From positions 1 to 22,947 of the forward strand of contig CAMUJQ010000008.1 in the NCBI GenBank assembly GCA_947089305.1: 22,947 nucleotides of DNA. The letters are read 5' to 3'. Both the position numbers and the translations under genes were made by a program. Below, one piece after another: positions 5,768-14,106 of this stretch. Position 1 is the first letter of the stretch; the number at the start of each line of letters is the position of its first letter. The notes under the pieces were generated by a model. The model saw only the letters and a program-made list of their open reading frames with translations, was not told the origin of the DNA and did no database searches. The DNA is from an uncultured Clostridia bacterium. Lineage in GTDB: Bacteria; Bacillota; Clostridia; Christensenellales; UBA1242.

Positions 5768-7321
5768 ATGGAAGAACTTTTAGAAGAAATTAAACAAAAG
5801 TTTAATTTAGAAAAAATTAGAATTATAGATATAATATACAATAAAAACAACCAAACTTTGTTTTTAACTTTTTTAAGTGACACAAATTTAGATCAAAGCG
5901 TTAAAGAACAAATTATTGCAATTTGTAAAAAACGTTTAATAGATAAAATAGTTGTTAAATTTTCAAAAAATGTTATTGATGATTTTGTAATATTACATTT
6001 TATAAAAGATTTTTTAATGAAAAATTATAAAACATTTGCAACACTTTTTGATTTTAATAATATAAAAATTGAAATTTCTCAGGGCGATTTGCAGAGACCT
6101 TATGTAATTTTTTCATTAACTAAAGAACTATTTGAAATTTTTACAAGCACATGTAAAACTCCCTTGGTAAAATATTTAAATGAACAATTTTTTGCTGAAT
6201 TTATTATTAAAGAACAAATTGTAGAAGATAAAGTTAATGCAGATGAATTTTTATTTGCGAGATTAAAAAAAGTTTATACAGAGCCTCAAATAGAGGAAAA
6301 AGATACAATTATTTTTAATGATGTGTGTGATTTAATAGGTTCAAATAAAGCAAAGGTTGCTAAGCCAATTAAAGATATTAAAGGTGAAATGGAAGGCATT
6401 AATGTTTGTGGAACAATTAGTTTTTTTAAAGAACGAACATTTAAAAAAGATAGGAAAGGTGTTGAAGTGGAAAAGAAATTTTATACTTTTACACTTAATG
6501 ATGGAACTGGAAAAATTGGCGTAACAATTTTTGCAACAGTGGCTAACACTCCAAAGCTCCAAAAATTAGCAGATCAAATCAAAATTTTAATTTATGGCAA
6601 TGTTGAAATTTATAATGACAGGCTTAGTTTAAGGGTAAAAAGTTTGGCTATTATTGGAGATTATAAACTTAAAAAAGCTGAAATAAAATATAAAGCTGTT
6701 CCAAGCGAATATAAATTAATTACTCCTAAAAAATATGAAAAATTTACACAAATAAACTGGCTTGAAGAAGAAAAGAAAAAAGAAGAAGTAGTTATAGATG
6801 ATTATTTCATGGAGCACGATGTTGTTGTTTTTGACCTTGAAACAACAGGCTTAAATGCTTTAAATGAAACAATAATTGAAATTGGGGCCGTAAGGCTTGT
6901 TAAAGGCAAAATTGTTGATTATTTTTCAACTTTTATAAATCCACAAAAAAAACTTGATGAAAAAATTGTTAAATTAACAGGTATTACAGATTTAGAACTT
7001 TCAACAGCGCCATTGATTCATGAGGTAATGGGAGATTTTTATAAATATTGCTATAATACAGTTTTGATTGCTTATAATTCAGATTTTGACATAGGCTTCT
7101 TACAAAATGAAGCGAAAAAGTGCGGTTATTATTTTGATAATAAAGTAATTGATGCTATGAAAATCCCATTTAAGGCCAATTTGCAAGTTCATAACTATAC
7201 ACTTGCAGCAGTTCTTGCAAAAGTTGGAATAGTAAACCAAGGTGCGCATAGAGCCTATAACGATGCAGAGGCAACTGCTGAACTTTGTTTAAAGTTCGGA
7301 AAATATTTAAAAGAACTATAA
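5768..7321 (+). CDS. PolC-derived 3'-5' exonuclease lacking PHP and polymerase domains
   Basis: The 517-residue product corresponds to only the front part of Gram-positive PolC, normally about 1400 residues. In order it shows PolC-like N-terminal regions (about 1-180), an OB fold (about 214-300, from GTISFFKERTF to LSLRVKSLAII) and a DEDDh exonuclease (about 350-515). The exonuclease residues are intact: D356-L-E358 in FDLETTGL, Asp441 in NSDFD, and His494/Asp499 in HRAYNDAEA. Only about 50 residues, rich in Lys and Glu, separate OB fold and exonuclease, so the first half of the PHP domain is missing too, and the protein stops where PHP and polymerase should follow. It sits where polC normally precedes rimP. 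It should be an active proofreading-type exonuclease, perhaps serving another polymerase. The ATG at 5768 is preferred to an in-frame TTG at 5762, which would precede the predicted transcript start. Confidence 0.85.
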   Translation: MEELLEEIKQKFNLEKIRIIDIIYNKNNQTLFLTFLSDTNLDQSVKEQIIAICKKRLIDKIVVKFSKNVIDDFVILHFIKDFLMKNYKTFATLFDFNNIKIEISQGDLQRPYVIFSLTKELFEIFTSTCKTPLVKYLNEQFFAEFIIKEQIVEDKVNADEFLFARLKKVYTEPQIEEKDTIIFNDVCDLIGSNKAKVAKPIKDIKGEMEGINVCGTISFFKERTFKKDRKGVEVEKKFYTFTLNDGTGKIGVTIFATVANTPKLQKLADQIKILIYGNVEIYNDRLSLRVKSLAIIGDYKLKKAEIKYKAVPSEYKLITPKKYEKFTQINWLEEEKKKEEVVIDDYFMEHDVVVFDLETTGLNALNETIIEIGAVRLVKGKIVDYFSTFINPQKKLDEKIVKLTGITDLELSTAPLIHEVMGDFYKYCYNTVLIAYNSDFDIGFLQNEAKKCGYYFDNKVIDAMKIPFKANLQVHNYTLAAVLAKVGIVNQGAHRAYNDAEATAELCLKFGKYLKEL

Positions 7322-7509
7322 AATTCGTAGAATTAAATATATAATTATGTTGTGGAAATTATTTAGGTAATAAAATATATAAAAAAATAGTAATTTAATT
7401 TGAAAACAAATTTTGCGCTAGATAAAATAAAACTAATGTTAAATTTAATGAGAAGTTTGAATAAAAAAGTTTCTTGTATGTAAAAAATAATTATTTTTGT
7501 TAAAAAGGC

Positions 7510-7538
7510 TTGTAAAAATTTTTAAATTGTGATATACT
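7510..7538 (+). promoter_or_regulatory. Promoter of the rimP-nusA-infB operon
   Basis: -35 TTGTAA (7510-7515), 17-bp spacer, extended -10 TGA-TATACT (7530-7538). The 12-base string TTGTGATATACT (7527-7538) recurs exactly in the Asp23-gene promoter at 21077-21088. The rest of the 289-bp gap after the exonuclease gene holds no ORF and no remnant of polC that I can see. Confidence 0.7.
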
Positions 7539-7564
7539 AAGTGTAACTAATAAAATAACACTAG

Positions 7565-7593
7565 ATGGGAGGCGAAATTCGCCACCCATTTTT
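7565..7593 (+). promoter_or_regulatory. Terminator-like leader hairpin upstream of rimP (attenuator candidate)
   Basis: ATGGG (7565-7569) pairs with CCCAT (7585-7589) and GGCGA (7571-7575) with TCGCC (7579-7583), with an A-A mismatch between and a 3-nt loop. An imperfect T-tract (TTTTTATTA) follows, then the rimP SD. The hairpin starts about 20 nt after the predicted transcription start. It looks like a weak intrinsic terminator in an operon that encodes NusA. Confidence 0.6.
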
Positions 7594-7610
7594 ATTAGAG
7601 GAGGGATTAG

Positions 7611-8081
7611 ATGTCTAAAGTTTGTGATCTTGTGGAAAGTCAAGGACGTCCACTTGCTGAAAAATTAGGCTATTATTTTGTAGATGTTGAATATGTTAAA
7701 AAACATGAAGGCTATAGCTTGACAATATTTTTAGACAAAGATGGTGGAATAAGTTTAGATGACCTTGAAAAATTTTCTAAAGAAATTGAACCGATTTTAG
7801 ATGAAAATGAAGGGATTTTTCATGAGGGTTACACACTTAATTGTTCATCTCCTGGGCTAGATAGAAAGTTTAAAACAGATATGGATTTTAAACTTGCTTT
7901 AAATAAAGAAGTTGTGGTTAAACTTTATAAGCCTTTAAAACCATACAATAAAAAAGAATTGATTGGTATTTTAGAAGATTTTAACAAGGATAGCATAACA
8001 ATTTCTTATGGAGAAGAAAAAGCTAGCATATTAATTCCAAGAGAAATAATTGCAACTATAACAAAAAATATTAAATTTTAA
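7611..8081 (+). CDS. rimP: Ribosome maturation factor RimP
   Basis: The 156-residue product matches RimP in length and sequence: an N-terminal alpha/beta domain beginning VCDLVESQGRPLAEKLGYYFVDVEYVK, the segment ISLDDLEKFSKEIEPILDE, then NCSSPGLDRKFKTDMDF, where SSPGLDR is the family hallmark, and a C-terminal SH3-like barrel. It assists 30S subunit maturation. The ATG has a very strong SD, GAGGAGGG (7599-7606). It is the first gene of a tightly packed operon running to 14037, with nusA 17 bp downstream. Confidence 0.95.
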   Translation: MSKVCDLVESQGRPLAEKLGYYFVDVEYVKKHEGYSLTIFLDKDGGISLDDLEKFSKEIEPILDENEGIFHEGYTLNCSSPGLDRKFKTDMDFKLALNKEVVVKLYKPLKPYNKKELIGILEDFNKDSITISYGEEKASILIPREIIATITKNIKF

Positions 8082-8098
8082 AAAGAGGATAAATTAAA

Positions 8099-9226
8099 AT
8101 GGTAAACAAAGATTTCTTTATTGCATTAGATTTACTTGAAAAAGAGCGTAACATTAAAAAAGAAGATTTTATAGCACTGCTTGAAACTGCTTTAACTAGC
8201 GCATATAAAAAGAATTTTGGGGAAGCTAAAAGTGCTTTTGTAAAACTTTCACCAGAACGCAACACAATTAAGGTGTATAGTTATAAAACAGTTGTTAGCG
8301 TTGTTGAAGATGAAGATAAACAAATTTCTTTGGCTGATGCAAAATTGATTAAAAAAACTAGTAAGGTTGGAGATCAAATTATGGAGGAAGTGACTCCAAA
8401 AGATTTTGGTCGTATTGCTGCTCAAACTGCTCGTCAAGTTGTTATGCAAAAAATTCGCGAAGCTGAAAAAAATAATATGTTACAAGGCTTAGAAGAAAAG
8501 GCCGGAGAAATTATTACAGGTATTGTAAGACGAATTGATGATAGAGCTGTTTATCTTGAAATTGGACTTGATCAAGCTGAAGGTGTTTTAGCAACAAAAG
8601 ATCAAATACCAGGAGAAAAATTTCAAATTGGAGATAAGGTTCGCGTTTATGCTGAAAGTGCAAGAGATGACTTTAGGGGAGCAACTTTAAATGTGTCTAG
8701 AACAAGTATGAACTTTATTCGTAAACTTTTTGAATATGAAGTTCCTGAAATTGAAAATGGTACAGTTGTAATTAAAAATGTTGCCCGTGAAGCGGGTTTA
8801 AGAACAAAAATTTCAGTTTATGCAACTGATCCTAATTTAGATGCAATTGGAGCTTGTGTGGGAAATCGTGGTGCACGTGTAAATGCAATTTCAGCTGAAC
8901 TTGGAACTGAAAAAATTGACATTATACCTTATTCAGATATTCCAGAAGAATATATTGCTGCAGCACTTAGTCCAACTAAAATTATATCAATTGAAGTTGA
9001 TGAATTTTCAAAACAAGCAAAAGTAAAAGTTGCACCAGATAAATTAAGTTTAGCTATTGGTAAACAAGGTCACAATGTTAGACTTGCAGCTAAATTAACA
9101 GGCTTTAAAATTGATGTAAAAGCATATGATGAAAATGAAACTGAAAAGGCATCTAAGCCAATAAAAAATATTGTTGTAGATGATTCTATTGACGATAATG
9201 ATGCTTTTGCTGACTTAGAGTTATAA
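8099..9226 (+). CDS. nusA: Transcription termination/antitermination factor NusA
   Basis: The 375-residue protein binds RNA polymerase and nascent RNA, affecting pausing, termination and antitermination. Domains in order: an N-terminal polymerase-binding domain (about 1-125, starting MVNKDFFIALDLLEKER), an S1 domain (about 133-200, with GEIITGIVRRIDDRAVYLEIG), and two KH domains with VGNRGARVNAISAEL (about 257) and IGKQGHNVRLAAKLTG (about 320). It ends in a short acidic tail, as in Firmicute NusA, without the C-terminal repeats of E. coli. Length is normal (B. subtilis has about 370). The leader hairpin upstream of rimP could be a target of its own activity. Confidence 0.96.
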   Translation: MVNKDFFIALDLLEKERNIKKEDFIALLETALTSAYKKNFGEAKSAFVKLSPERNTIKVYSYKTVVSVVEDEDKQISLADAKLIKKTSKVGDQIMEEVTPKDFGRIAAQTARQVVMQKIREAEKNNMLQGLEEKAGEIITGIVRRIDDRAVYLEIGLDQAEGVLATKDQIPGEKFQIGDKVRVYAESARDDFRGATLNVSRTSMNFIRKLFEYEVPEIENGTVVIKNVAREAGLRTKISVYATDPNLDAIGACVGNRGARVNAISAELGTEKIDIIPYSDIPEEYIAAALSPTKIISIEVDEFSKQAKVKVAPDKLSLAIGKQGHNVRLAAKLTGFKIDVKAYDENETEKASKPIKNIVVDDSIDDNDAFADLEL

Positions 9227-9235
9227 GGAGAATAA

Positions 9236-9505
9236 ATGAGAAATCCTTCATATACAAGACAGTGTGTTATTTGTAAGAATAGACAGCTAAAAAATGAGTT
9301 GATAAGACTTGTTAGAATTGATGGGATTGTCTATATTGATAAAACAAATAAAATGTTTGGAAGGGGGGTATATATTTGCAATTGTTGCGAATGTATTGAC
9401 AAGGCTGATGCTAAAAATTTATTAAATCGAGCTTTTAAAGCTCAGATTTCAATGGATAATAAGGAAATTATTTTTAAGGAGTTAAGGGAATTTGGCAGAA
9501 AATAA
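9236..9505 (+). CDS. rnpM: RnpM/YlxR family RNA-binding protein
   Basis: The 89-residue protein has the YlxR pattern: R-x-C-x2-C near residue 9, the NELIRLVRIDG strand, and FGRGVYIC, which forms the RNA-binding face. YlxR has been described as a modulator of RNase P (RnpM). Two extra cysteines follow (CNCCECI). It sits between nusA and infB as expected, 9 bp after nusA; infB starts inside its last codons (14-bp overlap). In many Firmicutes a small L7Ae-like gene (ylxQ) lies between ylxR and infB, and there is no room for one here. Confidence 0.92.
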   Translation: MRNPSYTRQCVICKNRQLKNELIRLVRIDGIVYIDKTNKMFGRGVYICNCCECIDKADAKNLLNRAFKAQISMDNKEIIFKELREFGRK

Positions 9506-11942
9506 GCAAAATAATCAACAAAATTCTAAATTTGGTGGGATTGATGCGTTAAAAAATATTAAAAGGTCTTTTGGACAAGAAATTGAAGGCTTAAAGGGAT
9601 TAAAACAATCTCTTATTTCAACACGCGCAAAAATTGAAAAAGTTTATGCAAATAAAGTTGTGGTTGAAGAACAACCTAAAATTGAAAAAGTTGAAGTGGC
9701 GCCAGTTGAAGTTAAGCCTGTTGTGCCTGAAAAAAATAGACCACAAAATAATAATAGGAATGAAAGACCTAATTTTAATAATAGAAATAATCAGAATAAT
9801 CAATTCCAACAAAGACCAAATTTCCGTCAAAATAACAATAATAACAACAATAATAATTTTAATAGAAATGGGAATTGTCAAAAACAAAATCAATTTGGGA
9901 ATAGACCACAAGGTCAAAACCAAAATAATAGGCCAAATTTTCAAAATAATAATCAAAAATTCAACCGTCCATTTAACGCAAAGCCTGTTTTAGAACCATT
10001 GCCAGATGCTCTTAAAGTTAGAGAATATAATAATAACAATAACAAGAAAAAATTTGACCAAGATCATGAAAAAAGAGTGTTAAATAAGCGACAAAAAATG
10101 AAGATCTTTGGTTATGATGATGAATCTGATGTAAGAATGGGTAGTAGAAAGCTTAAAGTTAAAAAAGAAAAAGAACCAATTAATATAGTTAATATTGATT
10201 CGGCTGTTTTAACTCAAGAAAATATTACTGTAAAAGAGTTATCAGAAAAAATTAGTAAACCAGTAAGTGAAATTCTTAAAAAATTAATTGAACTAGGAAT
10301 GATGCTAACAATTAATAGCACAATTAATTTTGATACCGCTGAGCTTGTAAGTGGGGAATTTGGAATTAAACTTACCAAGAAAATTGAGCAAACTATTGAG
10401 GAAAAAATTAAAGAGGAACATCAAAATGAAAATGATGAAGATTTAGTTAAACGTCCTCCAGTTGTTGCTGTGTTAGGCCATGTTGACCATGGTAAAACAT
10501 CTTTACTTGATGCAATTAGAAAATCTGATATTGCTGCTCATGAAAGTGGTGGTATTACTCAACATATTGGCGCATATTCAATTTTAACTAATAATGGTAG
10601 AATTACTTTTATTGATACTCCTGGTCATGCTGCATTTACACAAATAAGAGCGCGCGGAGCAAAAGCAACAGATGTTGCAATTTTGGTTGTTGCCGCAGAT
10701 GATGGTGTTAAACCTCAAACAATTGAAGCAATTAAACATATTAAAGATGCTGGGGTTCCTATGATTGTTGCTGTTAATAAAATGGATGTTGTGGGAGCAA
10801 ATGTAGACCGCGTTAAACAGCAATTGAGCGAGCATAATGTTTTACCTGAAGATTGGGGTGGAGATGCTATTATTGTGCCAATATCGGCTAAAACAGGCCT
10901 TAATATTGATAAATTACTTGATGCTATAATTTTAGTTGCTGAAATGTGTGATTTGAAGGCAAATCCTAATAAACATGCAAGCGGAACTGTTCTTGAAGCA
11001 AGACTTGATAAAAACCGCGGTGCAGTTGCAACGCTTCTTGTTCAAAATGGTACATTAAAAGTTGGCGATACTGTTGTTGCTGGAACTGCCTTTGGTAAAG
11101 TACGTTCTATTGCAGATGAAAAAGGAACAGTATTAAAAGAAGTTACACCAAGTTTCCCTGCTTTTGTTATTGGTTTAGATGAAGTTCCAAGTGCAGGAGA
11201 TTTCTTCTATGTTGTTGATGCTAATATAAGTAGAAAGCTTATTGAAGAGCGTAAAAACAAAATTAAAGAAGAAAGAATACAAAAAGTTAATTTATCTGCT
11301 GATGATTTCTTGGCAAGAGTTGATGAAACAAAACTTCATGTTTTAAAATTAATTATTAAGACTGATGTTCAAGGTAGTGTTGAAGCATTAAAGTATACTT
11401 TAGAAGCGCTTTCAAATGAAGAAGTAAAAGTACACTGTATTAGTGCATCAGCTGGTTTAATTACTGAAAATGATATTGTTTTAGCACAAACAAGCGGAGC
11501 AATTTTAATTGCATTCAACTTAAAAACCGATGCAAAAACATCTTTAATTGCAAAACAACATTCAGTTGAAATTAAAAACTTTAAAATTATTTATGAAGCA
11601 GAAGATTTTATTAAACGTGAAGTAAGAAAATTGAAAGCACCAACATATCAAGAAGAAGTTCTTGGAAAAGCTGAAGTTAGATTTGTATTTAAATTATCTA
11701 GTGTTGGCTTTGTTGCAGGTTGTATGGTTAAAGATGGTAGAATTAGACGTAATGGAAAAATTCGTGTTATAAGAAATGGGGAAGTTATTGCAACAGATGA
11801 AGTTGATAGCTTGAAAATTCAAAAAGACGATCAAAAAGAAGTTACTGAAGGATATGAATGCGGTATCAAATTAAATCACTTTAATGGTTATAAAGAAGGT
11901 GATATTTTAGAATGCTTTGTTTTAAATGAAATAAAAGATTAG
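9492..11942 (+). CDS. infB: Translation initiation factor IF-2
   Basis: The 816-residue GTPase places initiator tRNA on the 30S subunit and promotes 50S joining. The N-terminal part is disordered; residues about 83-163 are an Asn/Gln/Arg/Pro-rich tract with a run of nine asparagines. The conserved IF2_N segment is at about 240-290. GTPase motifs: G1 GHVDHGKT (329-336), GGITQHIGAY, DTPGHAAF, NKMD (429-432) and SAKTG. Domains II, III and IV follow (VLEARLDKNRGAVATLLVQ, IIKTDVQGSVEAL, RIRRNGKIRVIRNG). The start is TTG, with AAGGAG (9476-9481) ten bases upstream and an overlap with rnpM; the next methionine is far inside. The family is certain; the start is probable. Confidence 0.96.
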   Translation: MAENKQNNQQNSKFGGIDALKNIKRSFGQEIEGLKGLKQSLISTRAKIEKVYANKVVVEEQPKIEKVEVAPVEVKPVVPEKNRPQNNNRNERPNFNNRNNQNNQFQQRPNFRQNNNNNNNNNFNRNGNCQKQNQFGNRPQGQNQNNRPNFQNNNQKFNRPFNAKPVLEPLPDALKVREYNNNNNKKKFDQDHEKRVLNKRQKMKIFGYDDESDVRMGSRKLKVKKEKEPINIVNIDSAVLTQENITVKELSEKISKPVSEILKKLIELGMMLTINSTINFDTAELVSGEFGIKLTKKIEQTIEEKIKEEHQNENDEDLVKRPPVVAVLGHVDHGKTSLLDAIRKSDIAAHESGGITQHIGAYSILTNNGRITFIDTPGHAAFTQIRARGAKATDVAILVVAADDGVKPQTIEAIKHIKDAGVPMIVAVNKMDVVGANVDRVKQQLSEHNVLPEDWGGDAIIVPISAKTGLNIDKLLDAIILVAEMCDLKANPNKHASGTVLEARLDKNRGAVATLLVQNGTLKVGDTVVAGTAFGKVRSIADEKGTVLKEVTPSFPAFVIGLDEVPSAGDFFYVVDANISRKLIEERKNKIKEERIQKVNLSADDFLARVDETKLHVLKLIIKTDVQGSVEALKYTLEALSNEEVKVHCISASAGLITENDIVLAQTSGAILIAFNLKTDAKTSLIAKQHSVEIKNFKIIYEAEDFIKREVRKLKAPTYQEEVLGKAEVRFVFKLSSVGFVAGCMVKDGRIRRNGKIRVIRNGEVIATDEVDSLKIQKDDQKEVTEGYECGIKLNHFNGYKEGDILECFVLNEIKD

Positions 11943-11952
11943 GAGGTTGTTT

Positions 11953-12315
11953 ATGGACGCAAAACGTAAAAATAGAATAAACAGCGAACTACAAAAACAA
12001 ATATATAAAGCTATAAAAAAATATGTCGGTGATTTTTATGAAGGATCGTTAATAAGTGTATCTAGAGTAGATGTTACTGATGATTTAGTTGAATGTAAAG
12101 TTTATATTAGCATATTTAGCTTAAATAAAAAGTTTGGTTCTGATGAAATCTTTAAAGAAATAAAAAATAAAAATAAAGAGATACGTGAGTATGTAGCGCA
12201 TAATATCAAATTAAGATTTATGCCAAAGCTTATCTTTGTTAAAGATGAAGGAAATGAAAATGCTGCTAAAGTAGACGATATATTATCAAATTTAAAAAAG
12301 CAGGACAATAAATAA
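11953..12315 (+). CDS. rbfA: Ribosome-binding factor A
   Basis: The 120-residue product is a KH-fold protein that binds 16S rRNA near its 5' helix during late 30S maturation. Typical segments are RINSELQKQIYKAIK at the N-terminus, LISVSRVDVTDDL, then CKVYISIF and LRFMPKLIFVKDEG near the C-terminus. The start is set at ATG 11953 because AGGAGG (11941-11946) lies six bases before it; an in-frame TTG at 11947 directly abuts that SD. The stop shares one base with the truB ATG. Confidence 0.94.
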   Translation: MDAKRKNRINSELQKQIYKAIKKYVGDFYEGSLISVSRVDVTDDLVECKVYISIFSLNKKFGSDEIFKEIKNKNKEIREYVAHNIKLRFMPKLIFVKDEGNENAAKVDDILSNLKKQDNK

Positions 12316-13199
12316 TGAAGTCCGCTTTTTTTGCAGTAAATAAACCACGTGGAATCAGTAGTGCTATGGTAACAAATAAAGTTAAATGGCTTTATAGACA
12401 AACTGGTCAAAAAGTGAAAGTGGGAAATATGGGAACATTAGATGTTGATGCTAGTGGTGTACTTGTTATTGCTTTAGAAAAGGCAACGAGAATGTTTCAA
12501 TATTATAGTGTAATGCCTAAAACTTATGAAACTATAATTAAGTTTGGTGTTGAAACTGATACGCTTGATTCAACTGGAACTGTGTTGAAAACAAGCGAAA
12601 AAATCCCTTCAATAAAAGAATTAAATGAATGTCTGTCTAGTTTTATTGGAGCTCAAATGCAGTTGCCTCCAAAATACTCGGCAAAAAAAATTAATGGAGA
12701 GCGGGCATATAATATAATGCGCAATAATTTAGATGTGGATTTTGAATTAAAGCCAAAAGAAATAAAGATTTATGATATTAAGTTAATTGAACAAGTGGAT
12801 GAAGAATCGTTTAAATTTGAAATTATATGTTCAACTGGAACATATATACGTTCAATTGCTCGTGATATTGCAAAATATAATACTACATACGGTATTACAA
12901 CAAGTATAATACGTACAAAGTCTAGTATTTTTACGTTAGAACATGCTTTAAATTTTGAGACATTAAATATTGATGATATTAATAAAAATTTATGTAGTTT
13001 AAATGAGGTTGTGCTTTTTGATGTAATTAAACTTTCAAAAGAAGATAATAGAAAATTATTAAATGGCATTAAATTAGAAACTGATTTTAAAACGGGTTTT
13101 TATTATATTATGGTTGAAGATGAGTTGACAATGTTGGTTGAAAGCGCTAATAATAAATTAAATATTGTTTTAAACTTGGAGGAAAAAATTAATGGTTAG
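12315..13199 (+). CDS. truB: tRNA pseudouridine-55 synthase
   Basis: The 294-residue enzyme isomerises U55 in the T-loop of most tRNAs. The catalytic Asp43 lies in MGTLDVDASGVL (residues 39-50), a mild variant of the usual GTLDP-x-A-x-GVL. The KPRGISS motif near the N-terminus, KYSAKKINGERAYN and the late GTYIRSIARDIA motif are all present, followed by a short C-terminal region. It starts on the last base of the rbfA stop, implying coupled translation. The ribF gene that commonly follows truB is missing; an endonuclease IV-like gene overlaps its end by 8 bp. Confidence 0.95.
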   Translation: MKSAFFAVNKPRGISSAMVTNKVKWLYRQTGQKVKVGNMGTLDVDASGVLVIALEKATRMFQYYSVMPKTYETIIKFGVETDTLDSTGTVLKTSEKIPSIKELNECLSSFIGAQMQLPPKYSAKKINGERAYNIMRNNLDVDFELKPKEIKIYDIKLIEQVDEESFKFEIICSTGTYIRSIARDIAKYNTTYGITTSIIRTKSSIFTLEHALNFETLNIDDINKNLCSLNEVVLFDVIKLSKEDNRKLLNGIKLETDFKTGFYYIMVEDELTMLVESANNKLNIVLNLEEKING

Positions 13200-14037
13200 A
13201 ATTGGACCATCTGGGATTGATCCCCTTTTTATTGAGGAAGGTCATGTTAATTATATAGAAATGCCAAAATGGTTGCATGAAAAGTTTGGTTTAAATTTGG
13301 GAGAATATCCTTTTACTCATGGAGTAATGGTTTCTGATGAGATAGCTACAAAGATTGGAGAAGAATCAAAAAAATATAATATTGAAATTACTGCGCATGC
13401 ACCTTTTTATATTAATTATGGAAATCCTGAAGCAGGTTTTGATTATAAAGGAAATGCTTATATTATTTCATCTTTAAAAAAGCTTGCATTAATGGGTGGA
13501 AAGAAACTTTGTATACATCTTGGGTCTCAAGGGAAATTGGAACGTATAGATGTTTTAAAGTTGATTAAAGATAGATTAAAAAAACTCATAAAAGTGTTAG
13601 ATGAGAACAAGATTAATGATGTAATTTTATGTTTTGAAGTTATGGGTAAATATTCTCAAATTGGTAATTTGGAAGAAATTGTTGAATTTGCTAAACTTGA
13701 TAAGCGTTTTAACTTAACACTAGATGTGGGCCATTTGAATTGTCTTATGCAAGGCGGGCTAAAAACACAGGAAGATTTCTTAAAAGTTTTTAAATATATT
13801 AAAGAAAATTTACCTGATAAATACAATGATATGCATATTCATTATTCAAAAATTATGTTTAATGCAAAAGGCGAAATGAAGCATTTGACGCTTGAAGATA
13901 GTGAGTATGGTCCTGATTTTGAAGGAATGGCAAAAGCTTTAAAGAAGCTTAATATGGCACCAACTATTGTGTGTGAAAGTAAAAATAAAATGGCGCAAGA
14001 TGCTTATGAATTAAAAAATATTTGGAACAAATTGTAG
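13192..14037 (+). CDS. Endonuclease IV-like TIM-barrel metalloprotein
   Basis: The 281-residue product resembles Nfo-type AP endonucleases (xylose-isomerase-like TIM barrel). Likely metal ligands, by analogy with the nine in E. coli Nfo: His69 (AHAPF), His109 (IHLGS), Glu149 (CFEVMGK), Asp178 and His181 (LDVGHLN), His215 (MHIHYSK), His231 and Glu262 (VCESK). The ligand Asp of the usual D-R-H motif is not kept: the sequence reads G-E-M-K-H, with Met229 there and Glu228 beside it. The fold is well supported; AP-site cleavage is likely but not certain. It starts at an ATG with TTGGAGG (13176-13182) upstream and overlaps truB, so it is co-transcribed with translation-related genes. Confidence 0.8.
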   Translation: MVRIGPSGIDPLFIEEGHVNYIEMPKWLHEKFGLNLGEYPFTHGVMVSDEIATKIGEESKKYNIEITAHAPFYINYGNPEAGFDYKGNAYIISSLKKLALMGGKKLCIHLGSQGKLERIDVLKLIKDRLKKLIKVLDENKINDVILCFEVMGKYSQIGNLEEIVEFAKLDKRFNLTLDVGHLNCLMQGGLKTQEDFLKVFKYIKENLPDKYNDMHIHYSKIMFNAKGEMKHLTLEDSEYGPDFEGMAKALKKLNMAPTIVCESKNKMAQDAYELKNIWNKL

Positions 14038-14045
14038 AAAAATAC

Positions 14046-14074
14046 TTTAAAAATTTTATTTAGTATGTTATAAT
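14046..14074 (+). promoter_or_regulatory. Promoter of efp
   Basis: A perfect extended -10, TGT-TATAAT (14066-14074), with a weak -35 TTTAAA (14046-14051) at 17-bp spacing. Confidence 0.6.
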
Positions 14075-14106
14075 ATATTGAATATTAAAAAGAGGAGTTT
14101 ATATTA

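Noticed and set aside
7322..7509. Remnant of the missing PolC polymerase downstream of the exonuclease
   Set aside because: All frames have frequent stops and no PHP or polymerase motifs; the space to rimP is far too short for the missing 900 or so residues.
9634..9993. 119-codon plus-strand ORF and a 112-codon minus-strand ORF inside infB
   Set aside because: Both are out-of-frame products of the repetitive Asn-rich coding region, composed of Ile/Lys/Asn runs, with no SD or family resemblance.
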